Position numbers and translations under genes: made by a program. Under the pieces are notes generated by a model. The model had not been told where the DNA came from, made no database searches, and saw only the letters and a list, made by a program, of their open reading frames with translations. From Bacteroidota bacterium (lineage in GTDB: Bacteria; Bacteroidota; Bacteroidia; UBA4408): a DNA stretch of 64,000 bases. Each line of letters begins with the position of its first letter. The stretch's first letter is position 1. The stretch covers positions 434,001 to 498,000 of the forward strand of contig JADKCP010000001.1 of the NCBI GenBank assembly GCA_016718805.1, given 5' to 3'. Positions 1-9,000 of the stretch are shown here, piece by piece.

Positions 1-211
1 TACGAATCAGTTTAAGCCCTTCAATTCCATTAACAATGGGCATATCAATATCCATTAATACCACATCCGGTTTTAATGTTTCAACCTGTGCTACCACATT
101 TTTGCAATTTTCGTATGCACCAACGCAAGTAACATCGGTACTTTGGCTTATCAATAACTGAAGACCTTCGCGTCTTCCACTGTTATCGTCGTATACTAGA
201 ACTTTTATCAT
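1..211 (-). CDS. Response regulator, receiver domain (partial, cut by window edge)
   Basis: Only the first 70 codons are inside the window; the gene runs off the left edge. The reading starts MIKVLVYDDNSGRREGL, with the acidic pair D8/D9 and the phospho-acceptor D54 in VLMDIDMP followed by NGIEGL. This is the front half of a CheY-like receiver domain. The output domain is not visible; pairing with a HisKA_3 kinase suggests a NarL/LuxR-type regulator, but that is inference. It lies 63 bp downstream of the kinase gene on the same strand, so the two form a two-component pair. The gap between them holds an inverted repeat and a -7 box of its own, so it may also be transcribed separately. The predicted -7 box ends only 4 bases before the ATG, which would make that transcript almost leaderless. 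Confidence 0.85.
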   Translation of the reverse strand, partial: MIKVLVYDDNSGRREGLQLLISQSTDVTCVGAYENCKNVVAQVETLKPDVVLMDIDMPIVNGIEGLKLIR

Positions 212-215
212 ATTA

Positions 216-262
216 CAAATATAATTTTTATCAATAGCTTTAACTATGCCTAATATTAGGTA
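216..262 (-). promoter_or_regulatory. Type 1 operator plus -7 box upstream of response regulator
   Basis: A 7-2-7 inverted repeat (247-262, core CCTAATATTAGG at 249-260) lies between the kinase stop and the regulator start. Reading on the minus strand, an exact TAnnTTTG box (TATATTTG, 223-216) begins 24 bases after the repeat ends. The same spacing is seen at 3535-3581 and 4935-4981. Binding by the regulator itself is inference. Confidence 0.6.
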
Positions 263-274
263 TAATTCAAGTTT

Positions 275-3200
275 TTATGTTTGAAATGTTAATTCGGTAT
301 GTGTCCCGTTTCCTTTTGAAGAGTTAATCTTAAGCGTCGCACCTAATACTTCTGCTCGCTTCTTCATATTTATTAGTCCGTTTCCATTCAATTGTACAGC
401 CGGGTCAAAGCCAATACCGTCGTCTTTAATTGAGAGCACAATTAAATTTGAAGTCAGACTTAATTCAATCCAAACCTGATTTGCTTGTGCGTATTTCACA
501 CAATTATTCAAAATTTCTTTGTAGAGCAAATAAAAATTTTTGCGTTCGTTCATCCCCATTTTAAGTTGGTTTAAACGTTCATCAAAAGAAAGGTGTAAGT
601 GAATGTTTTTAGCTTCCAGTAATTCAACTGCTAGACTGCGCATGCGCACAATTATGTTTTCAAAGCGGTCGTTACGAGTGTTTATCATCCACACTATATC
701 GTTCATTGCTTCCTGCGAAGTTTGTGTGTAGTCGCTTATTTTTTGCAGGATACCGGAAACGCCGTTCTCAGAAGTAGTGCTTTTTTCTTTCGCAACTTCG
801 GTAAATAAGGAAATACTGCTAAGGTTAGATCCAATTTCATCGTGCAAGTCGCGTGCAATGCTGTTGCGCACCGATTCGAGTTGGATGGCTTGTTGCAGTC
901 GGTAATGATATAACAGGTAAATGATGCTGAAAACACTTATAAATACTAGCACATAAAACCACCAACTAGTATACCAGGGGCTTAATATTTTAAATTTCAC
1001 TTCAGCTTCATGAGTGCTCCAAATTCCATACGAATTCGACGATTTTACACGAAAGGTGTAATTGCCCGGTGCTAAACTGGCATAATTTGTAAAGCGCCGG
1101 TTTCCGCAATACACCCAATCTTTATCAACGCCTTCGAGCTTATAGGCATAAATATTTTCATTGTTTCTGAAATAGTTTAGAGCGGCAAATTCAAACGAAA
1201 CATAATTGTTGTCATAATTAAAAATCAACTCCTCAGATGAAATAAGTTGAGCTTTGTCTTTCACGTTAAATTGTGTAATCACCACAGTGGGAGAGGTGTG
1301 CGTAAATTGAATCGAATCGGGATGAAACAGAGTAAAACCTACTATACCCCCAAATGCGAGTTTCCCGGAGGCTAGTTTGAAAGCTGACCCGGTATTAAAT
1401 TCATAGTTTTCGACGCCATCTTTTGACGAAAAATTGCGGCAACTTTCATCTCGTTTATTAAATCTGCAAAGTCCATTATTGGTTCCCATCCATAAATTTT
1501 CATGTTCATCTTCAAGAACCGAATAGATAGTATTGTCGGGCAATCCATTGTTAGTGGTGTAAACCTTAAATTCTTTTTTTTGTTTGTCATACCTATTCAA
1601 CCCTCCACCATTTGTACCAAGCCAAATAATATTATCGCGGTCAACCCAAATACAGCGAACATCATTTTCGCTAATACTATTTGTTGTTTTTGCATTTCCT
1701 GTGTACTGTGTAAAGCTTTTGCTGTTGTAACTATAGGTAAAAAATCCTTGCTGAGTAGCAAACAATATATCCCCGTCTTTATCTTCAGCAATCGAAAAGC
1801 AGGTATTAAAAATTACGGTTTGCTGATCTTGCGTTAAGGGAACAATTTTTTTGAATTCGAGCAAATCAGGTTTTGAAAAATCAAAATCAGCTATGGCAGC
1901 GCGGTACAGCAAATTCCCATCGGTGCCTAACCAAAGATTACCTTTTGAATCGAGAAACAAGGAGCGCAAACTTTGATAGGTTGTAATTCCCTTTGCTTCG
2001 AAAGGATTAATATGAACATACCTTTTATGTTGCGCATCTAAAATGTAAATTAAAGGTTTGTTCCAAGATGCTATCCAGGTATTCTTTTTAGTATCTACTA
2101 AAATTTTAGAATAGGGGTTAGAACCAAAGGCTTTTTTACTGAAATCGTCATAGGCTAAATGTTCGAAGGAATGATTAATTAAATCAAATTTTATTAAGCC
2201 ATTGAGTGTCGAAAGCAACAAATGGGTGCTATCATAGGAAGCAATACTTCGCGTATTTTTTGCAAGTTCATACAAGCGATCGGTTATACTATTTATTGGT
2301 TGGAAAGAAGCGAATAATGGATTAAGCTCTTCTCCTTTCACAAGGCCAAGTCCGGGTGATGAAAACCATACTACATGCTCATCTTCGAGAAAGCATGTGA
2401 TGTTTGAAAGATCTTTAAAATTGCGTTGAGTTTCATTGAAAACAATTGGACTAACTTGCACTGAAGTGGGGTTTATTGAAAACATCCCTGAAGTTGAAGT
2501 ACTAACTATAATGGAATTGGACTTACCAATTTTAAGTGCATTTATTTCAACAATTTTATCTTTTTCGCCCGATGGAGGCAATTTAATTAAGGTTGATATT
2601 CCAGTTTCACTATCTATTTTTAAAAGGTTGGAGTAATGCAGGCTAACATAAATAGCTTGTTGGAAGTAAACAGCTCCATCAAAGGTGGAAATTATATCTG
2701 GAGAAGCATCCAGATGAGCGTAGGAATTAAATGTATTGTTACTTGCATCAAACTTATACAGCTTATCTGACGCAAGAAAACAAGAGTTGTTTTTGCTGTC
2801 TCTAAAGAAAATAAATGGAAGAGCAGCTTCTTTTTCGCTTTTGGAATTTTCTATATTTATAGTAACTTTTACTAATTTTCCTGAAGAGATGTCTAGGTAA
2901 CAAAGTTCAAATTTATCCCTAATCCAGAAGCGGTCATTATCGAGATTAAAATTGGTATTGGTGAAATTTTTTGGAAATTTCAATAGCACAGAATTTTCGG
3001 CATCAATGCGAATTATCTCACTTTTGGTACAGGTCCAGAAATAAGTACCATCGCTTAGCAATAAAGTTATTTCATCCGATTTGGTATAGGTAATTAGAGG
3101 TACAAATGAATTACTCGAAGGAATATATTTTGATATACTGTTGCTGGTTAAAAATAGCAAAGTTCCCGCTTTGTTCATCGCTACCATTTTCATGTCGACA

Positions 3201-3490
3201 GATGAAATGCTGGAGCTGTCAGATAAATCGTGTTTAAATTTTTTGAAAGTATAGCCATCAAAGCGTGTGAGTCCACTTTCGCTCAGGAGCCAAATAAATC
3301 CCATCTTATCCTTAAAAATGCTTTTTACAACGTTCGACGAAAATCCGTTTTCGCTGTTGTAAATGGTTAATTGATACGAAGTATTTTGTGCAAAAAGTGG
3401 GGCTATACTTAATAGTACAGTCACTAAAGTTATTGCTCGGAGCAAATTAACTTTAATAAAACTATTCTGTATTTTTATTAATCGTAACAT
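275..3490 (-). CDS. Two-propeller sensor histidine kinase (Reg_prop/Y_Y_Y, HisKA_3 type), cassette A
   Basis: This 1071-residue membrane sensor kinase begins with a signal peptide ending near LFAQ (residue 35). A long periplasmic part follows with propeller-blade motifs such as IWLGTNGGGLNRYD and LWMGTNNGLCRFNK, then a Y_Y_Y domain (about 750-827). One membrane helix (about 843-866) precedes a HisKA_3 dimerisation domain with the phospho-accepting H883 in RDLHDEIGSN, and a C-terminal HATPase domain with the N-box EILNNCVKYA and DDGIGFD. The layout resembles Bacteroidota hybrid glycan-sensing kinases, but there is no fused receiver or AraC output; the receiver is the next gene (1-211). It is divergent from the T9SS gene at 3596, with an operator-like palindrome midway between them. 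The ligand is unknown. It differs from the kinases of cassettes B and C, which are HisKA type. Confidence 0.93.
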   Translation of the reverse strand: MLRLIKIQNSFIKVNLLRAITLVTVLLSIAPLFAQNTSYQLTIYNSENGFSSNVVKSIFKDKMGFIWLLSESGLTRFDGYTFKKFKHDLSDSSSISSVDMKMVAMNKAGTLLFLTSNSISKYIPSSNSFVPLITYTKSDEITLLLSDGTYFWTCTKSEIIRIDAENSVLLKFPKNFTNTNFNLDNDRFWIRDKFELCYLDISSGKLVKVTINIENSKSEKEAALPFIFFRDSKNNSCFLASDKLYKFDASNNTFNSYAHLDASPDIISTFDGAVYFQQAIYVSLHYSNLLKIDSETGISTLIKLPPSGEKDKIVEINALKIGKSNSIIVSTSTSGMFSINPTSVQVSPIVFNETQRNFKDLSNITCFLEDEHVVWFSSPGLGLVKGEELNPLFASFQPINSITDRLYELAKNTRSIASYDSTHLLLSTLNGLIKFDLINHSFEHLAYDDFSKKAFGSNPYSKILVDTKKNTWIASWNKPLIYILDAQHKRYVHINPFEAKGITTYQSLRSLFLDSKGNLWLGTDGNLLYRAAIADFDFSKPDLLEFKKIVPLTQDQQTVIFNTCFSIAEDKDGDILFATQQGFFTYSYNSKSFTQYTGNAKTTNSISENDVRCIWVDRDNIIWLGTNGGGLNRYDKQKKEFKVYTTNNGLPDNTIYSVLEDEHENLWMGTNNGLCRFNKRDESCRNFSSKDGVENYEFNTGSAFKLASGKLAFGGIVGFTLFHPDSIQFTHTSPTVVITQFNVKDKAQLISSEELIFNYDNNYVSFEFAALNYFRNNENIYAYKLEGVDKDWVYCGNRRFTNYASLAPGNYTFRVKSSNSYGIWSTHEAEVKFKILSPWYTSWWFYVLVFISVFSIIYLLYHYRLQQAIQLESVRNSIARDLHDEIGSNLSSISLFTEVAKEKSTTSENGVSGILQKISDYTQTSQEAMNDIVWMINTRNDRFENIIVRMRSLAVELLEAKNIHLHLSFDERLNQLKMGMNERKNFYLLYKEILNNCVKYAQANQVWIELSLTSNLIVLSIKDDGIGFDPAVQLNGNGLINMKKRAEVLGATLKINSSKGNGTHTELTFQT

Positions 3491-3534
3491 CTAGTATGTA
3501 AAATTCATAATTTTCAAAATGAAATTAATTAAAG

Positions 3535-3581
3535 CCCCTAAAATTAGGTATTTTATGGTGTAAGATAAACATATATTTTTG
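3535..3581 (+). promoter_or_regulatory. Type 1 operator plus -7 box, upstream of 3596 gene
   Basis: The inverted repeat CCCCTAA-AA-TTAGGTA (3535-3550) is followed by TTTT and, 24 bases after its end, by the exact -7 box TATTTTTG (3574-3581), 14 bases before the ATG at 3596. The repeat lies 44-45 bp from both divergent start codons, so it could act on the kinase gene as well. I see no matching -7 box at the same distance on the kinase side. Confidence 0.65.
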
Positions 3582-3595
3582 AGAAAACTCAGCAC

Positions 3596-4621
3596 ATGAA
3601 AAATTCACTTTTGCTCTTTTTATTAATTATTTCTTTAAAATCATTTTCTCAACAAAATGATTCGAGTACGGTGAGCTATAATTTTAACACACTTACTACA
3701 GGAAACTTAAGCGGTCAGGGCGGATGGCTAACGAATAAACTAAACACAGCTTTGGATGCAATCGTTCAAAACACCACTAGTATAGATGGTACTAAAGCAA
3801 TTAGTTTTACCGGTTCAGGTCCAAGTGTAGGTGTGGATGCTTGTCGAAGTTTAGATACAATTTTTTCAGGGATTCGATTTTCAGATATGCAATCAACGTA
3901 TGTTATAAGCTTTGATATTTTGCGCAATTACTGGGGTGTGAATGTTGGAATTGGTACTGATTTTAATAACGATGGTAAAATAATACATAGTGCGGTGAAT
4001 GAGAAGGCAGTTGATTTTAAAGTTTCTTCGGTTAGCCCGGCTCAAGAAAAATTAACCTTGCCTAATGGAACAAGTACCACCTATACAAGCATAGCGTCGA
4101 ATGTTTGGACAAATGTTGAAATAACGCTGGTTGATTTGAGCACTTCTGGCGGTGGAAAAATTTCGGTTAAAACAAAGGCAGCAACTGCTTCTAGCTGGAC
4201 TACTTTAGTAAGTGCTGCAACGCTTGGACTTGATACAAATTCGACTACCAAAACAAACCCAAAACTTTGGGATATGGTGTATATTCATTTTGAAGGAGCG
4301 GGAGGGTATTTTGATAATTTTACAGTTAAGCGAAAATTTAATTCACAGCCGGCCAGTATTTTTGTGCAAAAGCAATCGTCCTACTTGAGTATATTTCCTA
4401 ACCCCGTTGCTAATTTTATACAAATTGATGTTTTGAAAGAGCTGAACGCAGCTGAATTTTATTTATCAGACGCTTTAGGAAAAACGTACATAAAGCAGCA
4501 ACTTCAAAATAGCTCTAATTATATTGATGTAACTGAATTTAGAAATGGATTGTATTTTTATGTGATACGAAACTCTCAAGGAATATTGTCGAACGGGAAA
4601 TTGCTAATTAAACATAATTAG
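3596..4621 (+). CDS. Secreted protein with T9SS type A sorting domain
   Basis: A 341-residue exported protein. It has a signal peptide (MKNSLLLFLLIISLKSFSQ), a central region that looks like a concanavalin-like beta-sandwich (YNFNTLTTGNLSGQGGW near the start and GGYFDNFTVKRKF at about residue 240), and a C-terminal T9SS type A sorting domain from about residue 262 (LSIFPNPVANFIQIDV, ending LLIKHN). It is predicted to be carried across the outer membrane by T9SS and anchored or released at the surface. It is divergent from the cassette A kinase and is preceded by a type 1 operator, so it is a likely target of that two-component pair. No catalytic motif was recognised; a carbohydrate-binding role would fit the fold but is unproven. 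Confidence 0.85.
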   Translation: MKNSLLLFLLIISLKSFSQQNDSSTVSYNFNTLTTGNLSGQGGWLTNKLNTALDAIVQNTTSIDGTKAISFTGSGPSVGVDACRSLDTIFSGIRFSDMQSTYVISFDILRNYWGVNVGIGTDFNNDGKIIHSAVNEKAVDFKVSSVSPAQEKLTLPNGTSTTYTSIASNVWTNVEITLVDLSTSGGGKISVKTKAATASSWTTLVSAATLGLDTNSTTKTNPKLWDMVYIHFEGAGGYFDNFTVKRKFNSQPASIFVQKQSSYLSIFPNPVANFIQIDVLKELNAAEFYLSDALGKTYIKQQLQNSSNYIDVTEFRNGLYFYVIRNSQGILSNGKLLIKHN

Positions 4622-4695
4622 ATTTCGATCCTTACTACAAACTTGTACTTAAGTTCTGAATCCATTCATCCTCAAAATCTCACCAATCGTCCAAA

Positions 4696-4743
4696 CCCCT
4701 ATAATTAGGGATAGGATATGATGTGAATTGTAGCCTATCTTTA
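4696..4743 (+). promoter_or_regulatory. Type 1 operator (distal) plus -7-like box
   Basis: The repeat CCCCTAT-AA-TTAGGGA (4696-4711) has one mismatch in the CCTAA core. A box TATCTTTA (4736-4743, one mismatch to TAnnTTTG) starts 25 bases after it. It is the weakest of the four type 1 sites. Confidence 0.45.
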
Positions 4744-4883
4744 GAAAATATCTACTACTAATACAAGCATTTATTTTTTATTAGAAGCCAAGATAATAGT
4801 GGTTTATAGAGATTTTGGGTGCAATTTATTTTAGTCACGTTCATTGCAAATTATTGGATATAATTTTCTAGAATAATAATGAT

Positions 4884-4930
4884 TGTAGATGTTGTTCTAC
4901 AAATAGTTGTTGTACCTGCGATTAAATTTA
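4884..4930 (+). promoter_or_regulatory. Type 2 operator plus -7-like box upstream of 5009/6058 operon
   Basis: TGTAG-N8-CTACA (4884-4901, flanked by a further T on the left and A on the right) matches the repeats at 21879 and 46399 in arm sequence and total length. TAAATTTA (4923-4930, one mismatch to TAnnTTTG) starts 22 bases after the repeat, compared with 21 at the other two sites. Confidence 0.6.
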
Positions 4931-4934
4931 TATC

Positions 4935-4981
4935 CCCCTAAGATTAGGGGTTTTGAGCATTTTAATTATTGTTTAGTTTAG
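4935..4981 (+). promoter_or_regulatory. Type 1 operator (perfect 7-2-7) plus -7-like box
   Basis: CCCCTAA-GA-TTAGGGG (4935-4950) is a perfect seven-base inverted repeat with a two-base centre, the layout bound by NarL-family regulators. A TTTTG follows at 4951-4955, and TAGTTTAG (4974-4981, one mismatch to TAnnTTTG) starts 24 bases after the repeat. The start codon is at 5009. Confidence 0.68.
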
Positions 4982-5008
4982 CAAAAACAAATAAGAGATC
5001 AGATTTAA

Positions 5009-6040
5009 ATGAGAAGAATCTTTACATTACTCGTAGTAAATTTAAGTATAGCGCTAACAGCTTTTGCACAATATTCAACTATTGTGTGTACTGGATTTAA
5101 CAACGATATAGTTGCAAATGGAACCGGTAACAATTCTATTCCAGGAACAAGTTATCCTACAATAGGAATGGATGGTGCAGGATATACGTTTATAGACAAC
5201 ACCTATAAATACGCTTCGAGTAGTACATTTCCAATTTGCTTTTTACCGGTTAATAAGCAAATTACAAGTTCAAGAACACCAGGACTAACCTATCTTTTGC
5301 AAAGCTATTCGGGAAATAATTCGATGACTATCGACAACGATAACACGGCTTATTTAACCTCACCCTTTGCTAAAACAGGAACATTAACATTAACCACTCC
5401 TGCCAGCTATACTAAACTTTATGTGTTGTATGAGTCAGTAATGTATCTATCGCCAATGACGGTTGATGTTGTAGTCACTTTTACCGATGCAACTACTCAA
5501 TTGTTTAATGGTAATAGCTGTGTTAATTGGTTTACCAACACCTTGCCTACTTATAGCGGTATGGGAAGAACTTCTCCTACCGGAGCAGTCCAATGCGGAA
5601 TTTCACCTAGCTTTTATCCTAACTTATTTGAGTTACAATTAACTATTTCTGCTGCCAATTTAAGTAAGCAGGTTGAAAGCGTTAAATTTACTTTACCAAC
5701 AGTTTACACTGTGGGTAGTACAGCCGATAAGGTAAACTATTTTCATGCATTGGCACTTGGTGGATTAATCGGCCCAACCGGTATAGCTGATGCTAAAATT
5801 AGTTCAATTACAATTAGCCCCAATCCAACTAATGAATACTTAACTATTAAGGGCTTAAACCAACTTTTAAACAACGGTAACGTTTCTATTCGTTCCATTG
5901 ATGGACGTGTTATTAAGGAACTTTCCGTAACTGAAATACAAAACGAGACAATCAACCTTGCTACTTTGCAAGAAGGTGTATATTTTATTACCATTCAATC
6001 AAACAATTTTCTATCAACATTTAAATTCCTTAAGCAATAA
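5009..6040 (+). CDS. Secreted T9SS protein sharing the N-terminal domain of the cassette A giant
   Basis: A 343-residue protein with signal peptide MRRIFTLLVVNLSIALTAFAQ, a single domain (about 22-255) and a T9SS type A sorting domain (about 265-343, ISPNPTNEYLTIKGL). The single domain is clearly related to residues 44-285 of the giant encoded just downstream: both share CTG(F/Y)NNDIVANG, the cysteines in CFLPV/CFMPV, TPASY.KLY and VTF(T/S)DATT. It thus looks like a stand-alone copy of the giant's N-terminal head, made by duplication and given its own sorting signal. The giant starts 17 bp downstream, so the two genes are almost certainly one operon driven by the complex promoter at 4622-5008. 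The function of the shared domain is unknown. Confidence 0.85.
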   Translation: MRRIFTLLVVNLSIALTAFAQYSTIVCTGFNNDIVANGTGNNSIPGTSYPTIGMDGAGYTFIDNTYKYASSSTFPICFLPVNKQITSSRTPGLTYLLQSYSGNNSMTIDNDNTAYLTSPFAKTGTLTLTTPASYTKLYVLYESVMYLSPMTVDVVVTFTDATTQLFNGNSCVNWFTNTLPTYSGMGRTSPTGAVQCGISPSFYPNLFELQLTISAANLSKQVESVKFTLPTVYTVGSTADKVNYFHALALGGLIGPTGIADAKISSITISPNPTNEYLTIKGLNQLLNNGNVSIRSIDGRVIKELSVTEIQNETINLATLQEGVYFITIQSNNFLSTFKFLKQ

Positions 6041-6057
6041 CCTCTAATTAAACCAGA

Positions 6058-9000
6058 ATGAAAACAATCAAAAACTCAAACGAAGTAAAGCGATTTTTTA
6101 CTTCCAGTTCAGCAAGATTCAGTAGATGGCTTGTAAGTTATCTTGTTACAGTTGTAATGTTCATTACTACTTCGGTGTATGCTCAAACCGATATTCCATG
6201 TACCGGTTACAATAACGATATTGTAGCAAATGGTGGCGGAGTAGCTGCTACACCCAATGTTGGAGTTTCTTTTCCGGCAAATGGTTTTGACGGTGCCGGG
6301 TATTGCTTGGTATCGCAAGGATATACAATTGGAGCAGCCACACCTACTTGTTTTATGCCGGTTTCAAACACAGTTACAAGTTTACGAACACCTGCTTTAA
6401 CATATACCTTGCAAGGATATGGAACAAGTGTATTAAATAACAATAATGCTTTAACCATAACTTCCCCTTCAGGGACTTACACTTCGCCATTTCCATCAAC
6501 GGCTAGTTTAACTTTAAATACACCTGCCAGTTATGGTAAATTGTATTTTCTGGTTGGTTCTGTAGTAAACAACGTAAGTAATACTATGAATGTGACTGTA
6601 ACTTTTTCAGATGCAACAACTGAATCGTTTACGGGTGCTTCCTTTGCAAACTGGTTTTCGGGTTCAGCGGGTACCACCGCCTTTTATCAGTTTAACCGAC
6701 TTAATCCAAACAACGGTGGGTTCTTAAATGTATGTACTTCAGGAACCTATACATCTCAACCAAATATGTATGAGTATAGTGTAAATATTAGCCCTGCAAA
6801 TTATGGTAAATTGGTAAGTAGTGTAGCGTTTACTGCAACTTCTACTTCTTCAACCGGAACAACTCCTTCCTCAGTTAATTACCTACACATTATGGCAATG
6901 GGAGGTATTGCACCTTGTACTTTGCCAATCGACCAACCTACAGCATTAAACCTTACCTCTCCATCCGGAACAATTGTTAGTGGAACTTTTACTGCGGCAT
7001 CAAGTGCTCCTTCTGGGTATTTAACTGTAGCTTATCCCAATGGAGCAACTGCAACTGCACCGGTTTCGGGAACAGATTATGTGGTTGGGAATAGCATTGG
7101 ACTTGGAAAAGTTGTTGGAGTTGGAGCAGCAAGCTCTTTTGGAGCAAGTGGTTTGTTACCTGGTGTTACTTATGATTTTTATATTTATTCATACAATAGT
7201 GGATTATGTGCCACTGCCTACAATACTACTAGTCCATTAACAGGAACAATTACCACCAGCGGAGTTGGAGCAACATTGTTAATTAGTCCATATGGTGATG
7301 GAGGTTTTGAAACAGGAGCTTCATTAGCTCTAAATAACTGGCAAGTAGCCAATAGCACTCCCAATGCATGGACAGTTGGAACTGTACCAACAGGATTTAC
7401 CAATCGATCGGCATATATTAGTAATGACGGTGGTACTACTTGGGCTTATACAAATACAGCTTCGGGAACAGCTTCTCATATTTATAAGGACATTACCTTT
7501 CCGGCAGGACAAACCGAAATTACGTTATCGTTCAACTGGAAAGCTTTAGGTGAAGCTAGTTCTTGGGATGCAATAATTGTTTATAGTTGCCCTATGTCAA
7601 TTACTCCTTTGGCAGGCTCTCCTTCTAATACTACTGCAAATACAGCAACATGGACTGGAGGTTCGCCAACTGCTATAGGATCACAACTTTGGAATCAAGG
7701 AACGAATTTGCAGAATTTTTCAGTTTGCTTACCTGCTGCATTTGCCGGCACCACTCAACGAATTGTAATTACCTGGAAAAATGATAACACTAGCGGTACA
7801 AATCCTCCTGCAGCAATTGATAATGTTACCTTAGTTTCAAATACACCGACTGCCCCAGCTAATCAAGCTACTGCATTAAACTTAACTGCTATTAGTACCT
7901 CTCAAATTGATGGAAGCTTTACAGCTGCTACAAGTGCTCCAGTTGGTTATGTGGTTGTTCGTTACCCTTCAGGTGCAATAACCACTCCTCCGGCAACAGG
8001 AACTGTATATACAGTAGGTAATTCACTAGGACTGGGAACTATTGTTTCAGTTGGAGCAGCAACTACCTTTAATAATACAGGGTTGGCTGGTTCAACTACC
8101 TACGATTATTACGTTTACGATTATTCAAGTTCAACTTGCGCCGGAACAGTTTACAATACTGTGAGTCCGCTAACCGCTTCACAAACTACCAACTCCTGCG
8201 GAACCATGAGTGGTACTATTCCTATTGGAGCAACAGCTCCGGCTTCACCAAATGGTTTTACAAGTATTACTGCTGCTTTAGCGTATATTAATTCAAATGG
8301 TTTGGCTAGTGCAACAACTCTGGAATTGCAAACAGATTACAATCCGGTTGGTGAAACATACCCAATAACATTTCCATTTAATGCTTGTGTAAGTGCATCA
8401 CGACCACTTACAATACGCCCCAATGCAGCTGTTGTAAGCCCTTTTGTATTAACTTCAGCAAGTACAGCTGCAACAATTGTTTTTGATGGAGGTAGCTATG
8501 TAACAATTGATGGTCGTCCAGGGGGAATCGGTAGCAATAAATATATTCGAATTACCAATACCAGCTCAACAGCGGCCGCTGCAGGAAATGCAATTCAATT
8601 GAAAAATGAAGCAAATAACTTGTTACTTACTTATCTCGATTTGCAAGCTGCTAATTTGAATCCGGCAACAAACTCTTCTGTTGTGCCTGCAGTTGGAGCT
8701 GTGCCGGGTGTTGTAGCAATTTTGTCGACCACCGGAATTTCCGGAAACGACAACAATACCATTTCATTTTGTGACATACATTCAGTAGGTAACACAGGAA
8801 ATATATTGAACGTTGGAATTTTTGCTGTAAATGCAACTACATTGGGATCACCATCAAATAATAATAATAACTCAATTCTAAACAATAATATTTACGATTG
8901 TTTTAACGCGAGTACTGCAACTGCCGGTATTGATATTTGTGCCGGTAATAATAGCTATACCATCTCCAACAATAGTTTTTACAAGAGTGCTGCCACTACT

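Larger units (their letters stand above)
4622..5008. other. 387 bp intergenic region with three operator/promoter units
   Basis: There is no convincing gene here. The region holds a type 1 repeat (4696-4711), a type 2 repeat (4884-4901) and a second type 1 repeat (4935-4950), each followed at the usual distance by a -7-like box. All three would direct transcription toward 5009. The first two would give leaders of roughly 260 and 70 bases. Confidence 0.6.

Noticed and set aside
4879..4941. 20-codon hydrophobic open frame (MIVDVVLQIVVVPAI...) in the 4622-5008 region
   Set aside because: It lies across the type 2 operator and the left arm of a type 1 operator; the overlap with regulatory sequence explains it better than a peptide gene.
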